From the NCBI GenBank assembly GCA_002316295.1, contig DCDF01000255.1:10566-35020 (forward strand): DNA of 24,455 nucleotides, in the 5' to 3' direction. This DNA is from Syntrophaceae bacterium UBA1062. Lineage in GTDB: Bacteria; Desulfobacterota; Desulfomonilia; UBA1062. This document shows, piece by piece, positions 1 through 8,038 of the stretch. How positions within the stretch are numbered: position 1 is the stretch's first letter; every line of letters starts with the position of its first letter. A model generated the notes under the pieces. It saw nothing but the letters and a program-made list of their open reading frames with translations, searched no databases and was not told the origin of the DNA. A program made the translations under genes and the position numbers.

Positions 1-57
1 TGACCCCATGACTGATTACCATTGTAGTGTCTGGATGCAAACGGCTGTCCCCCAAGG

Positions 58-78
58 AAAACCGGAGCCTTTCCCGGT
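58..78 (-). terminator. weak hairpin terminator candidate downstream of the FKBP gene
   Basis: Read on the minus strand, ACCGG and CCGGT form a 5-bp stem around an 8-base loop and are followed directly by four T residues. It lies 17 bases beyond the stop codon of the prolyl isomerase gene. The stem is short, so this is a weak rho-independent candidate. Confidence 0.3.
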
Positions 79-94
79 GAAGAGACATGCGGTC

Positions 95-541
95 CTACGA
101 CGCCCTTTTCGTCGGCACGATTTCGAGCAGCTCTATTTCGTAGATCACGGTCTTGCCCGCCAGCGGAGCATTGGCGTCTATAACGACCGAATCGGGCAGC
201 ACTTCGATCACGGTAGCGGAAACCGCCTGGCCCTGCTCATCGACCATCTCGAAGTCCATGCCCACCTGGGGCGACACACCATTGGGAAGCTCGTCTTTTC
301 CGATCTCGAAAATGAGATTCTCGTCATACGCTCCGAATCCCTCTTCCGGCTCGACCACCACGGTCTTCTTCTCGCCGGGATACATGCCGACCACCGCATC
401 CTCGAAACCTGAAACCACCTCATCCGAGCCTATGGTGAACACAAGAGGAACGGCACCCACTGACGACTCGAAAACCGTGCCGTCTTCCGACCTCCCCGTA
501 TAGTTCACCTTGACCCTGTCTCCTTTTTTTGCAGTCTCCAC
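95..541 (-). CDS. FKBP-type peptidyl-prolyl cis-trans isomerase, SlyD-like
   Basis: 148 residues, cytoplasmic, no signal peptide. The N-terminal half has the FKBP core (VKVNYTGR at about residues 11-18, then a G-x-E-DAVVGM-x-PGEKK segment at about 45-59). An inserted 'flap' of the SlyD type follows (GFGAYDENLIFEI, then PLAGKTVIYEIELLEI near the end). Proteins of this group catalyse proline isomerisation and act as folding chaperones. The histidine- and cysteine-rich metal-binding tail of E. coli SlyD is absent, and the usual N-H-P-LAG is N-A-P-LAG here. The start is a GTG at 541, chosen because AAAGGAG lies about 12 bases upstream and an ATG at 552 is out of frame. The gene is divergent from the SDR gene and has its own promoter candidate. 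Confidence 0.93.
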   Translation of the reverse strand: METAKKGDRVKVNYTGRSEDGTVFESSVGAVPLVFTIGSDEVVSGFEDAVVGMYPGEKKTVVVEPEEGFGAYDENLIFEIGKDELPNGVSPQVGMDFEMVDEQGQAVSATVIEVLPDSVVIDANAPLAGKTVIYEIELLEIVPTKRAS

Positions 542-573
542 CGGCCGGGCATGCTCCTTTCATCAGCTTAAGA

Positions 574-603
574 GATATATGGTAATTGCCGCATGAGAGT
601 CAA
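574..603 (-). promoter_or_regulatory. sigma-70-like promoter candidate for the FKBP gene
   Basis: On the minus strand TTGACT (598-603) and TATATC (574-579) are separated by 18 bases, giving a transcription start near 568 and a leader of about 27 bases containing the ribosome site. AGTCAA is repeated in tandem on the plus strand at 598-609, so a second -35 choice exists. Confidence 0.4.
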
Positions 604-708
604 AGTCAATTTTCGTTTTCGTGTGTGAACATGTCGATTCCCCTTGCATATTGTTCCATTCGCATCTAACTATTATTATATGTTTGTATTACATTGAGGG
701 AGTTTTCT

Positions 709-1539
709 ATGAAGAAGATCGACTTTCGCGGCAGAAAGGTCCTCATCACTGGAGCATCGTCGGGTATCGGCAGGGCGCTGTCGAAAGAGTTTGCGGCACG
801 CGGGGCCCATCTGGCGCTCGGATCGCTGCCCGACGAAAAAAACGTGCTGAAGGAATGGGCCGCCGAGCTCGAGTCGCGCTATGGAATACACACATGGATG
901 TTTCCCATCGATCTGCTGGAGGAAGCCGGCCCCGAGCAGCTCTACCGGGAGGTCGGAGAAAAGGCAGGGGATATCTACGGGCTCGTGAACAATGCAGGAA
1001 CGGTGGCATACGGCAGGTTCTGGGAAACGCCCTGGGAACGGCAAAAGAATACACTTACGCTCAATCTTGCCGTGCCGATGCAGCTCATGCATCTCTTCCT
1101 GCCCGGCATGGTTTCCCGCAAGGAAGGCGTCGTGCTCAACATCTCCAGCGTATCGGCACTTCAGCCTACGCCTTTTCAGAGCGTGTACGGAGCGACGAAG
1201 GCCGGCCTTCAGAGCCTGTCCCAGGGGGTGAGAGCGGAGCTGCACGCAAGCGGGGTTCTGGTCTGCACCGTGAACCCTCCCTATATCGACACGCGTCTTC
1301 TCAAGACAGAAGGATATCCCCCGGACCTGAGGTTCTACACCATCAGCGGAAAGAAAAGCCCGGAATGGCTGGCCGCAAGGACGCTGAAGGCCCTGGAAAA
1401 GGGCGCTTTGATGTATATTCCAGGCGTTTCCGCCAATATCATCCACAATTTCCTGGTGAGAATATCGCCCAGAAGCCTGGTGGATGCGTTTTCACGTTTT
1501 TTCATGCAGGGTTGGAGCGCGTCCGGCCCGCGCTCCTGA
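709..1539 (+). CDS. short-chain dehydrogenase/reductase (SDR), classical type
   Basis: 276 residues. The cofactor motif TGASSGIG is at residues 14-21, NNAG at 94-97, the structural Asn in LNL at 119, the catalytic Ser at 147 in NISSVSA, and Tyr160/Lys164 in YGATK, so the classical SDR set is complete. It should be an NAD(P)-dependent alcohol/ketone oxidoreductase. The substrate cannot be read from the sequence; 3-hydroxyacyl-CoA or ketone-type substrates are possible given the crotonases in the window. The ATG at 709 is preferred over an in-frame TTG at 694 because GAGGGAG ends 7 bases before it. The LarA-like gene starts 48 bases after its stop on the same strand, so the two may be co-transcribed. 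A possible -35 (TTGCAT, 644-649) lies upstream without a clear -10. Confidence 0.9.
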   Translation: MKKIDFRGRKVLITGASSGIGRALSKEFAARGAHLALGSLPDEKNVLKEWAAELESRYGIHTWMFPIDLLEEAGPEQLYREVGEKAGDIYGLVNNAGTVAYGRFWETPWERQKNTLTLNLAVPMQLMHLFLPGMVSRKEGVVLNISSVSALQPTPFQSVYGATKAGLQSLSQGVRAELHASGVLVCTVNPPYIDTRLLKTEGYPPDLRFYTISGKKSPEWLAARTLKALEKGALMYIPGVSANIIHNFLVRISPRSLVDAFSRFFMQGWSASGPRS

Positions 1540-1587
1540 GCGATACGCCTCATAATGAGGCGATCACCGCCATCACGGGGGGGTTTC

Positions 1588-3150
1588 ATGAACGGATACA
1601 CTGAGGAATTCATCTTCTATGGAGACGATATCCGGATCGAACGTTTTCCCGCGGACACCCGCATCTTTTATGCGAATCCCCCGCTGGATCCGCTCCCTGA
1701 TCCTGCGCAGGCCATATCCCGAGCCCTCGACAATCCCCTGGACGCGTTGCCCCTGGAGAAGCAGCTGAACCAGGGAAGCCGCGTGACCATCGCATTCGAT
1801 GATCCCTGTCTGCCGATACCGCTCATGCTCAGAGACATCCGCTCCGCCGTGATCCAGGAGGTGATCGGGAGGCTCTATCGCATCGGCATCCCAAAAGAGA
1901 GGATCCGGCTCATCTGCGCCAACGGGCTGCACAGGAAATGGACGCTCGACGAGCTGTCTCTGGTGCTTGGCAGAAAGGTGATCCGCGAGATGGGCCCCGA
2001 GCGCATCGCCTGCCACGACGGATCGAAAGAGGAAGAGCTCGTCCACCTCGGCACCACGGAAGACGGCGGTGAAGTGGAGATCAACCGGGCCGTGGCAGAG
2101 TCGGACATCACCATCTATGTCAACGTGAACTTCACCTCGATGAACGGAGGGTGGAAGAGTATCCTGGTCGGCCTGGGATCGTGGCGCAGCATCCGCCACC
2201 ACCATACCCCCGAGCAGTGGAACGCGCGCGAATCCATCATGAACCCGGAGAAGAGCCCTATGCACGCCGCCCTGAGGGATATGGGGCGACTCGTGAAAAA
2301 AAAGTTCAATATCTTCCAGATAGAGACCGTCCTCAACAACAAGGTCTGGCCCTGGCCCGTCGACCGGATCCTTGCGCCGGTCAACAGCCCGCACCGACGC
2401 TCCGGCCCTGGAGCTCCCATCCGGGCCGCACTGTCCCTGGCCTCGCTTTCGCCCGCGCGGATCAAAAGATATGTCCGCAACAGCCTGGTGCGGTCCGATT
2501 ACCGTCTCTGCGGCATCTGGGCCGGGGATGTCGAAAAGGTTCATGACCGGACTCTCGAGATGCTTCAGAGACAGCAGAATGTTGAGATCGAAGACCAGGT
2601 CGACGTGCTCGTCTTCGGTGTTCCCAACCTAAGCCCGTACAGCTCCCAGTCCATCTTCAACCCCATACTGCTCAGGTCGCTTGCCATGGGATATCTGATC
2701 GGGCTCTTCAGGAACAGACCCGTGGTCAGGCAGGGCGGGATCGTCGTAGCGTACAACCCCGGCATCGAGAAGTTCCACCCGGGGCACCATCCCTCATATG
2801 TCGATTTCTGGAAGTATGACCTCGAAGAGCATTTCGACCCGGACGTGTGCTGGAACGAGCTCTCGGAGAAATATGCGGCAAACCCCCGGTACCTGCGCCT
2901 CTACCGGGATGCGTATGCCTATCACGGCACGCACGTCCTCATGAACTGGATGTGGAGCGGCAGGTGCATGCAGCATGTGGGAGAGGTCATCCTCGCCGGG
3001 GCCAGAGAGCCGAAGACAGCCGGCAGGATCGGTTTCACTCCGGCGCCGGATTTCGCCACCGCCCTTTCCATGGCCCGGGAGAAGGCGGGCAGCGGGTCCT
3101 CTATCGGCTATCAGTTCATTCCTCCGCTGTTCTGCCTGGATGTCAGATAA
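1588..3150 (+). CDS. LarA-like protein (lactate racemase N-terminal domain, DUF2088 family) with altered active site
   Basis: 520 residues from the ATG at 1588. The N-terminal half follows the LarA pattern: DDPCLPIP (71-78) corresponds to the SDxTRPxP motif, ANGLHRKWT (111-119) to the GTHRP-type motif, HLGTTEDGG (153-161) to the conserved LGTT turn, and GGWKSILVGLG (187-197) to the segment carrying the lysine that holds the nickel-pincer nucleotide. Lys190 and His206 match L. plantarum LarA Lys184 and His200, and His115 matches His108. The Arg75 position is Leu, and no histidine stands at the His174 position. The remaining 300 residues lack motifs I know. It is therefore a family member of unknown substrate, possibly a racemase or epimerase. 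The start is uncertain: 1588 has only a G-run upstream, and an ATG at 1555 has no ribosome site. No larB, larC or larE partner is in the window. Confidence 0.82.
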   Translation: MNGYTEEFIFYGDDIRIERFPADTRIFYANPPLDPLPDPAQAISRALDNPLDALPLEKQLNQGSRVTIAFDDPCLPIPLMLRDIRSAVIQEVIGRLYRIGIPKERIRLICANGLHRKWTLDELSLVLGRKVIREMGPERIACHDGSKEEELVHLGTTEDGGEVEINRAVAESDITIYVNVNFTSMNGGWKSILVGLGSWRSIRHHHTPEQWNARESIMNPEKSPMHAALRDMGRLVKKKFNIFQIETVLNNKVWPWPVDRILAPVNSPHRRSGPGAPIRAALSLASLSPARIKRYVRNSLVRSDYRLCGIWAGDVEKVHDRTLEMLQRQQNVEIEDQVDVLVFGVPNLSPYSSQSIFNPILLRSLAMGYLIGLFRNRPVVRQGGIVVAYNPGIEKFHPGHHPSYVDFWKYDLEEHFDPDVCWNELSEKYAANPRYLRLYRDAYAYHGTHVLMNWMWSGRCMQHVGEVILAGAREPKTAGRIGFTPAPDFATALSMAREKAGSGSSIGYQFIPPLFCLDVR

Positions 3151-3424
3151 GGGCACCCGGGGGAATACAGCCCCGGGAACAGCAGCGCGCCCATACGGAG
3201 CAGACACGCCGCCGGGAGGCCTGCACATTTCTCGAAAAAACAGACGCGTGCCGGCGCCACCTCTGTCACCGGCACAATGCAACCTCAGGCGAAGCCGCCT
3301 GCGATAAAAGCATAACAACATTGCATTGCATACATTGACCTCCTTTACCTTCCCAGTATTGCACACAAAAGGATCTTTATCCTGCTAATAGTTTGATAGC
3401 TTTTTACTAGGCCCAACCTGTCAG
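3151..3424. other. intergenic region between convergent genes with three hairpins
   Basis: 274 bases between the LarA-like gene (plus) and the PAS-LuxR gene (minus). I see CCCGGGG/CCCCGGG (3156-3162 with 3171-3177), GTGCCGG/CCGGCAC (3248-3254 with 3269-3275) and AGGCG/CGCCT (3287-3291 with 3296-3300). None is followed by a T-tract in either direction. The first hairpin, 5 bases after the stop, probably marks the 3' end of the LarA-like transcript. The last 120 bases are AT-richer and show no gene. Confidence 0.5.
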
Positions 3425-4747
3425 TCAGGGTAAATCAGATTTCCCGTCGCCGGGCTGGAGCAGGTGCGAGCGGAGGTTCGCTTTCTTGTGTCTGAGCCTG
3501 AGCTTTCTGCGGATATTGGCCCGGTGAAAGGAGACCGCGTGGGGAGAGACGTTCATGAGCTCTGCGATCTCCTTGGTTGTCTTTCCCTGCTTGACCAGGT
3601 CGGCCACGGTGATCTCCGCGGGAGTAAGGCTGCGGTATTCGGCCGAAGCGCCCTCGGCGAAGGGAGAAATGAGCTCATCGAGATTGGTCCGGATAATATC
3701 CAGATACACTCCGAGCCGCCCGTCGAGGCCGGCACGCTTCAGCCTGTCGAGATAGGGATACAACAGCGAGCCGGCGCGCTGAACAATGTCCTCCCGCAGC
3801 TTCTTGTGCTCCTGGTCCCGATGGTCCAGAAGCACCTTGAGCGCGGTGTTCATCTCCTCGAGGTTTCCCGCCTGAAGCTTGAGCTGCTTCTCCTTGGCGT
3901 GAAGCTTCTGCTCGAACCTCTTGCGCTCCGTGATGTTGCGCGCGATGCCGCACAGGCCGCTGAACTTTCCGGATCCATCCGGCATGGGCACCTTGATGAT
4001 ATGAAAGGTCAGGAGCTCTCCGCCGATTCTGAGGTCGAGCTCTTCCTTGCTGATCTCGCCCTCGATCACCCTGCGGTCGGACCTCCTGAGACGGGCGGAA
4101 GTCTCTGTATCGAAGATATCCGCATCGTACTTGCCCAGAATCTCCTGAGCGGAGAGGCCCAGAAGCCTGGTCATGAAGGGGTTGACAAAGGTGTAGCGCA
4201 GGGTGGAATCCTTGATGAAGATGCAGTCCTGTGCGGAATCGAACACCGCCCGGAACCTCTCTTCGCTCTCCCGAAGGGATTTCTCCATCTCGAGGCGCCC
4301 GGTGATGTCGCGGGCGACCGATACGACGGCCGTCACTTTGCCGTCCCTGATGAGGGGCACGCCGCTGACCTCTCCGAACACCCTGCGGCCCGTGCGGGTA
4401 ATGAATTCGTAGATGCTCGCCCTGACGCTTTCTCCGGAAAAGACCTTCATGACGTCCACCAGGGCAGGCTCGAGATATTCAGGCGCCAGCACGTTCAGAC
4501 CAGGGAAAGGCCGCCCCGTGAGCTCCTCGGGGGAATATCCCAGAACCCGCCCGACGCTCGGAGAGACACTGGTGACATTGAGCCCCGCATCGAGTGTGTA
4601 GATGACGTCCATGGTCAGCGAGAAATGGATCTGGTATCTTTCCAGGTTCTCCAGCAGCCTGCTTTCAGATTCACGGAGCTTCTCGATCTCGGAGCGGAGA
4701 TCCCGTATCCTTCTCTTCAGCTCCTCGTATGAAGGCCTTTCTGTCAT
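3425..4747 (-). CDS. PAS-PAS sensor with C-terminal LuxR-type DNA-binding domain
   Basis: 440 residues from the ATG at 4747. Order: a charged coiled coil (about 8-38, beginning MTERPSYEEL), PAS 1 (about 36-150, ending VVSVARDITG), PAS 2 (about 163-275, ending GIARNITERKRFEQ), a long helical linker (275-365) and a LuxR/FixJ-type helix-turn-helix (about 371-432). The helix-turn-helix carries LTPAEITVADLVKQGKTTKEIA and SPHAVSFHRANIRRKL. There is no kinase or receiver domain, so this looks like a one-component regulator in which the PAS domains sense a ligand or redox state and the HTH binds DNA. The reading frame extends to 4882, but the upstream part is not family-like. The ribosome site for 4747 is poor (GAGG about 13 bases upstream). 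Targets are unknown. Confidence 0.88.
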   Translation of the reverse strand: MTERPSYEELKRRIRDLRSEIEKLRESESRLLENLERYQIHFSLTMDVIYTLDAGLNVTSVSPSVGRVLGYSPEELTGRPFPGLNVLAPEYLEPALVDVMKVFSGESVRASIYEFITRTGRRVFGEVSGVPLIRDGKVTAVVSVARDITGRLEMEKSLRESEERFRAVFDSAQDCIFIKDSTLRYTFVNPFMTRLLGLSAQEILGKYDADIFDTETSARLRRSDRRVIEGEISKEELDLRIGGELLTFHIIKVPMPDGSGKFSGLCGIARNITERKRFEQKLHAKEKQLKLQAGNLEEMNTALKVLLDHRDQEHKKLREDIVQRAGSLLYPYLDRLKRAGLDGRLGVYLDIIRTNLDELISPFAEGASAEYRSLTPAEITVADLVKQGKTTKEIAELMNVSPHAVSFHRANIRRKLRLRHKKANLRSHLLQPGDGKSDLP

Positions 4748-4925
4748 GGGAGACAAGCCTCGCCAAAACAAGATCCCGCCGCACGCCGCGATATGATTAT
4801 CCCCGAAAAAACCGCAGCCTGCAGGCGGAGAAATAAAGGCGCCGGACGGGCGTATCACACACGGGTCGGCCGCCTTCCGCACACCGCACCGGTTCCGCGC
4901 GAAGCTACGAAACAGTGGGAGACGG

Positions 4926-6125
4926 CTAACAGGTGAACATGCCTTTTTCGTAGATGGTCTTTTTTTCGCCCGTTTCCAGATGCGCCACGACCCGCTTCTC
5001 TTCGGTGTTCACCAGGTCCCAGTGCAGCGCCGAGTCGTTGAAGCCGAGCCTGGCCTTCTTTTCTTTGGTGAGCTCTGCGGGGTTGCCGTCAAAGGTGTCT
5101 GAGTACGAGGCGCCCAGAGCGATATGGCAGTTCCCGCTCTTGCCTCCGTAATTCTCGTCATACAGCGTGTTGGCCATGAACCGGTCGATCTTCGAGAAGC
5201 GCTTGTCGGTGAGTGAGAACTCGCCTATTTTGCTGGCACCTTCATCCATGGTGAGCTGCTTCTGTACGAAATCGCGGCCTTCCTGGGCCTCCACGCTGAC
5301 AGCGGACCCGTTTCTGAATTCGAGCCGGATGCCTTTGGCATAGTTTCCGCTGCGGTAGGTGGGCTGATCGGCGTAGTACACCCCGCTCGTCCCCCTCCAG
5401 TCCGGAGACAGGAAAAGCTCGAAGCTCGGGATGTTATGGCCCGATATGCCGATCCACTTCCGGAACTCGCCGGGGAATATCTCAAGGTCGATGTTCTCAG
5501 ACTCGATCTTGAAAAACTTCACTTTCAGGGAGTTGAGCCACTTCTTGATGGCCTGGGCCTCCTTGTAGATCTTTTTCCAGTGCGATACCGGATCGGTACG
5601 GTTGAGGAAGCACGCCTTGACGATCTGGTCCGTGTACTCTTCCAGGGTCATGCCGGCATGGCGCGCCAGCTCTTCGGTCGGGCATATGCACAGCGTCCAT
5701 CCGAAAAGTCCCTGCGCTTCCCTGACGTCGAGAATATCGCTCAGATACTTTCTGGCTACCGCCGCCTTGCCGATCTTTCCCGGATCGGCGGAGCTCAGGT
5801 GGGTGATCGAGCTGGGGGCCCTCAGATAGATTCCCCCGTTCAGTGCGCCGAAGAGCTCCTGATCGCCGGGCACCTTGAAAACCAGCTGATTTGCGTCGGA
5901 GAGCCGGTAGAAGTCCTGTTCCATCTTTTCGGTGAGCGTCGTGCGTTGAAGAACGTTGAAACCCTTTTCCAGCAGGCGAGGATAAAGGACCTCGGCAAGG
6001 GGCAGAGCCGCCCTGTCGTAGCGTATCATGATGATATCGCCCTTCTTGTACCGCTCCGCCCGAGCTGTCTGCAGGCCCCAGAGCAGGGTGTCTGCGTAAC
6101 GTTCGAGCTGCGTGGCTGTCAGCAT
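4926..6125 (-). CDS. M29-family (thermophilic) metalloaminopeptidase
   Basis: 399 residues from the ATG at 6125, preceded by AGGAGATAGGT. All five metal ligands known from Thermus AmpT/AmpS appear to be present: Glu236 (PSFELFLSP), Glu302 (IGEFSL), His334 (NCHIALG) and His368/Asp370 (LHWDL). The spacing between the two glutamates (66) equals that in AmpT (250 to 316). The family removes N-terminal residues from peptides using two metal ions as a cytoplasmic dimer. The usual GEV form around the first glutamate is FEL here, and the ligand loop around 323-334 is about three residues longer. The frame is open to 6167, but no ribosome site supports that start. The gene stands alone, 180 bases upstream of the PAS-LuxR gene. 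Confidence 0.9.
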   Translation of the reverse strand: MLTATQLERYADTLLWGLQTARAERYKKGDIIMIRYDRAALPLAEVLYPRLLEKGFNVLQRTTLTEKMEQDFYRLSDANQLVFKVPGDQELFGALNGGIYLRAPSSITHLSSADPGKIGKAAVARKYLSDILDVREAQGLFGWTLCICPTEELARHAGMTLEEYTDQIVKACFLNRTDPVSHWKKIYKEAQAIKKWLNSLKVKFFKIESENIDLEIFPGEFRKWIGISGHNIPSFELFLSPDWRGTSGVYYADQPTYRSGNYAKGIRLEFRNGSAVSVEAQEGRDFVQKQLTMDEGASKIGEFSLTDKRFSKIDRFMANTLYDENYGGKSGNCHIALGASYSDTFDGNPAELTKEKKARLGFNDSALHWDLVNTEEKRVVAHLETGEKKTIYEKGMFTC

Positions 6126-6191
6126 ACCTATCTCCTGTCGGTTTCCTTGTTCATTGAAAAAACGCACATCACCATACTACAAACTTCCCTG

Positions 6192-6197
6192 ATTATA
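6192..6197 (-). promoter_or_regulatory. consensus -10 box upstream of the M29 peptidase gene
   Basis: TATAAT on the minus strand with a predicted start near 6185 and a leader of about 60 bases to the ATG at 6125. No convincing -35 stands 16-18 bases upstream, so another sigma factor or an activator may be needed. Confidence 0.35.
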
Positions 6198-6306
6198 CAC
6201 CTGAAAAGTGATGCTCATCCTGATGTCCGTCGGAAGCTCGAAGAAGCCGGACAGGACATGCCCCTGGGGCGGATCATCCTCTCCCGGGATTCTTCCCGGG
6301 CGGTCT

Positions 6307-6332
6307 CGGCGCCTCCCGGAGGAGAGGCGCCG
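6307..6332. other. 9-bp GC-rich hairpin downstream of the carbonic-anhydrase-fold gene
   Basis: CGGCGCCTC (6307-6315) pairs perfectly with GAGGCGCCG (6324-6332) around an 8-base loop. It lies 36 bases beyond the stop of the gamma-carbonic-anhydrase-like gene (minus strand). There is no T-tract, so it is a 3'-end stabiliser or factor-dependent terminator rather than a classical one. A second inverted pair, CCCGGG/CCCGGG, lies just beyond it near 6283-6300. Confidence 0.45.
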
Positions 6333-6367
6333 GAAGCGAAGTACGGCGTATAGCTACAGGCGAGACA

Positions 6368-6919
6368 TCAGACACCTTCCTGCAGCTGCGTCTCCTCCCC
6401 GGATCCTCCCTCATGGAGAAGTCTGTGCTCTCGGGCGAGCTCCCGGTAGATGCGGGCATCCTGCCGGTTCTTCTTCGAGCTCTCCGGGCCGAGCTCTCTC
6501 TTGACTTCCGCGGGCGAGCCTGCGGCGAGCCGGAATGCGCCTATGACTCCGCCCTCCTTCACCAGGGATCCGGAGGCGATGACGGAGCCGCTCTGCACAT
6601 GTGCGTCATTGAGAATCACCGCGCCGATGCCGATGAGGCAGTCGTCTCCGATCGTGCATCCGTGTATGACGGCATTATGCCCGATCGTCACATAGTCTCC
6701 CACGACGAGCGGACTGTCGGGGTCTGCATGAAGAGTTACATTATCCTGGATGTTCGTGTTCTTGCCGATGCGTATCTTGGCCCGGTCGCCACGGATCACC
6801 GCCCCATACCAGACGCTGGTGCCTTCTCCGATCTCCACATCGCCGATTACGCACGCCGTCGGAGCGATAAAGACATCTTTGCCGATCTTGGGCTTTTTGC
6901 CCCCATACGGTGCAATCAT
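6368..6919 (-). CDS. gamma-carbonic-anhydrase-like left-handed beta-helix protein (YrdA/PaaY type)
   Basis: 183 residues. Hexapeptide repeats (I/V-G-x-x-x-x) run from about 12 to 135, forming a left-handed beta helix that trimerises, followed by a helical tail. The zinc-binding histidines of gamma-class carbonic anhydrases are visible: His64 in TLHAD, and His81 and His86 in GHNAVIHG. Arg43-Gly-Asp45 and Gln58-Asp59 also match the family. Members include true carbonic anhydrases, PaaY-type CoA thioesterases and proteins without measured activity, so the reaction is open. The start has GGGAGGAG a few bases upstream. The last 40 residues are charged and unlikely to be part of the helix. It is separated from the Nudix gene by about 390 bases. 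Confidence 0.9.
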   Translation of the reverse strand: MIAPYGGKKPKIGKDVFIAPTACVIGDVEIGEGTSVWYGAVIRGDRAKIRIGKNTNIQDNVTLHADPDSPLVVGDYVTIGHNAVIHGCTIGDDCLIGIGAVILNDAHVQSGSVIASGSLVKEGGVIGAFRLAAGSPAEVKRELGPESSKKNRQDARIYRELAREHRLLHEGGSGEETQLQEGV

Positions 6920-7313
6920 TTCTCCTCCCGTTGTCAGTTCTTAGCTTGAGCAATATGGTGTCCTGAGTCACCCGCTCGGCTTGAAACCTGTGTCCAGGGC
7001 CCTGGAGACTGCTTCTCCTCTTACAAGGGCTGCGATGTACTGACGACACATTCTGCCGGAGCGCCCGCGAAGCATATGCCTGCACGGCAAACAGGGCACT
7101 CTGTCCGTTTACATCCGCTCTCTATCTCCCTTACAGGGCGACCCGGCCTGGTCTTGGTGTGTATGATTCTTCAATGCACTTATCCGGTGACCTCAGTCAA
7201 GAGAAAGTTCGCGTGAAGATGAATTTTCCCTTCCGCGGGCCCGGCCCTGCCCGTGCGGCCGTGTACGGTACGAGCCCGATGCCGGGGCACAGGGGGTGGA
7301 ATATTCCGTACAA
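6920..7313. other. 394-base intergenic region without a convincing gene
   Basis: It lies between two minus-strand genes. Reading frames here overlap their neighbours and have no ribosome sites or family features. A 7-bp inverted repeat, TGTACGG (7262-7268) with CCGTACA (7306-7312), sits directly beyond the Nudix stop codon and could form a long 3' hairpin. A promoter for the carbonic-anhydrase-fold gene must lie near 6940-7000, but I see no clear -35/-10 pair. Confidence 0.4.
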
Positions 7314-7946
7314 TCAGTCAAAAACCGTGGGACGGGAAGGGTCTTCAGCAAAGGAACGGACATCGTTCAGATGCCTTGCGGTGGTCCGGTATGCCGAGAG
7401 CGGGGGAAGATCGTCGAAGCTGAAAAATCCCACGCTCTGGGTTTCATCGCCGGCACGGGCCTCGCCTCCTGTGATCTCGCAGAGAAAAATGATCTTGTAG
7501 GCGTGGTAGAATTCCAGGTGGCTCGGCGACCGGTTGGAATCGTATACGCCCACCACCTTCACGGGCTTCACGATGAATCCGCTCTCCTCGAGCACTTCTC
7601 TGGCCACCATATCCGAAGGGACCTCCCCCACATCCGCCCAGCCGCCCGGCATGTTCCACCGGGCGTCTCTGCGCTCCTGCACGAGAAGTATCCGCCCATG
7701 CCGAACCACGGCCCCCCGGACATCCACCTTGACTGTGGCATACCCGGGCTGCGCGGAGAAATTTTCCACCAGACCTTCACGAGCCAGGCCGGTATGGCTC
7801 TCCACGATTTCCGCTGCAATGCGGAGCAGGCGCCGGTAGCGCTCGGCATCATGCTCCGACAGGCTGTAGGCGAGCCCTGTCTGGGACATCGATTGAATCT
7901 CGCGGGCCCACTTCAGCCAGCGGGGCACCCTCCGGTCGTTCATCAT
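7314..7946 (-). CDS. Nudix hydrolase with N-terminal Nudix_N-type domain
   Basis: About 210 residues. The Nudix box is complete: Gly102, Glu108, Arg116-Glu117 and Glu120-Glu121 in a GX5EX7REUXEEXGU arrangement (GWADVGE to REVLEESGF). The first 65 residues (RWLKWAREIQSMSQTGLAYS and following) are the helical domain that precedes the catalytic domain in a group of bacterial ADP-ribose/nucleotide-sugar pyrophosphatase-like proteins. It should cleave a nucleoside diphosphate linked to another moiety; the substrate is not readable. The start is ambiguous: ATGs at 7964, 7961, 7946 and 7943 are in frame. GGAGGG immediately precedes the 7946/7943 pair at unusually short spacing, and the 7964/7961 pair has no ribosome site. 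It lies about 90 bases downstream of the PAS-CxxC gene on the same strand. Confidence 0.9.
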   Translation of the reverse strand: MMNDRRVPRWLKWAREIQSMSQTGLAYSLSEHDAERYRRLLRIAAEIVESHTGLAREGLVENFSAQPGYATVKVDVRGAVVRHGRILLVQERRDARWNMPGGWADVGEVPSDMVAREVLEESGFIVKPVKVVGVYDSNRSPSHLEFYHAYKIIFLCEITGGEARAGDETQSVGFFSFDDLPPLSAYRTTARHLNDVRSFAEDPSRPTVFD

Positions 7947-8038
7947 CCCTCCGTTATTCATCATATCGTTCAGGGATGCGTCACTCAATTCTCTTCAGGG
8001 AAGAACCTCAAGGGAAACGCCCCGCAGGGGTCAAAGGA

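Noticed and set aside
644..676. TTGCAT as -35 of an SDR promoter
   Set aside because: No acceptable -10 stands at 16-18 bases (TAACTA at 17 is poor, TATTAT is at 21).
621..1604. A 327-residue plus-strand frame overlapping the SDR gene
   Set aside because: It is out of frame with the SDR, which has a complete catalytic set and a ribosome site; the composition (Arg/Gly/Ala-rich) is that of a shadow frame.
3464..4732. A 422-residue plus-strand frame antisense to the PAS-LuxR gene
   Set aside because: The minus strand encodes clear PAS and HTH domains. The plus-strand translation shows no family features and arises from GC-biased codon mirroring.
5436..6353. A 305-residue plus-strand frame antisense to the M29 peptidase gene
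   Set aside because: The peptidase has all metal ligands; the antisense frame shows no recognisable motif or ribosome site.
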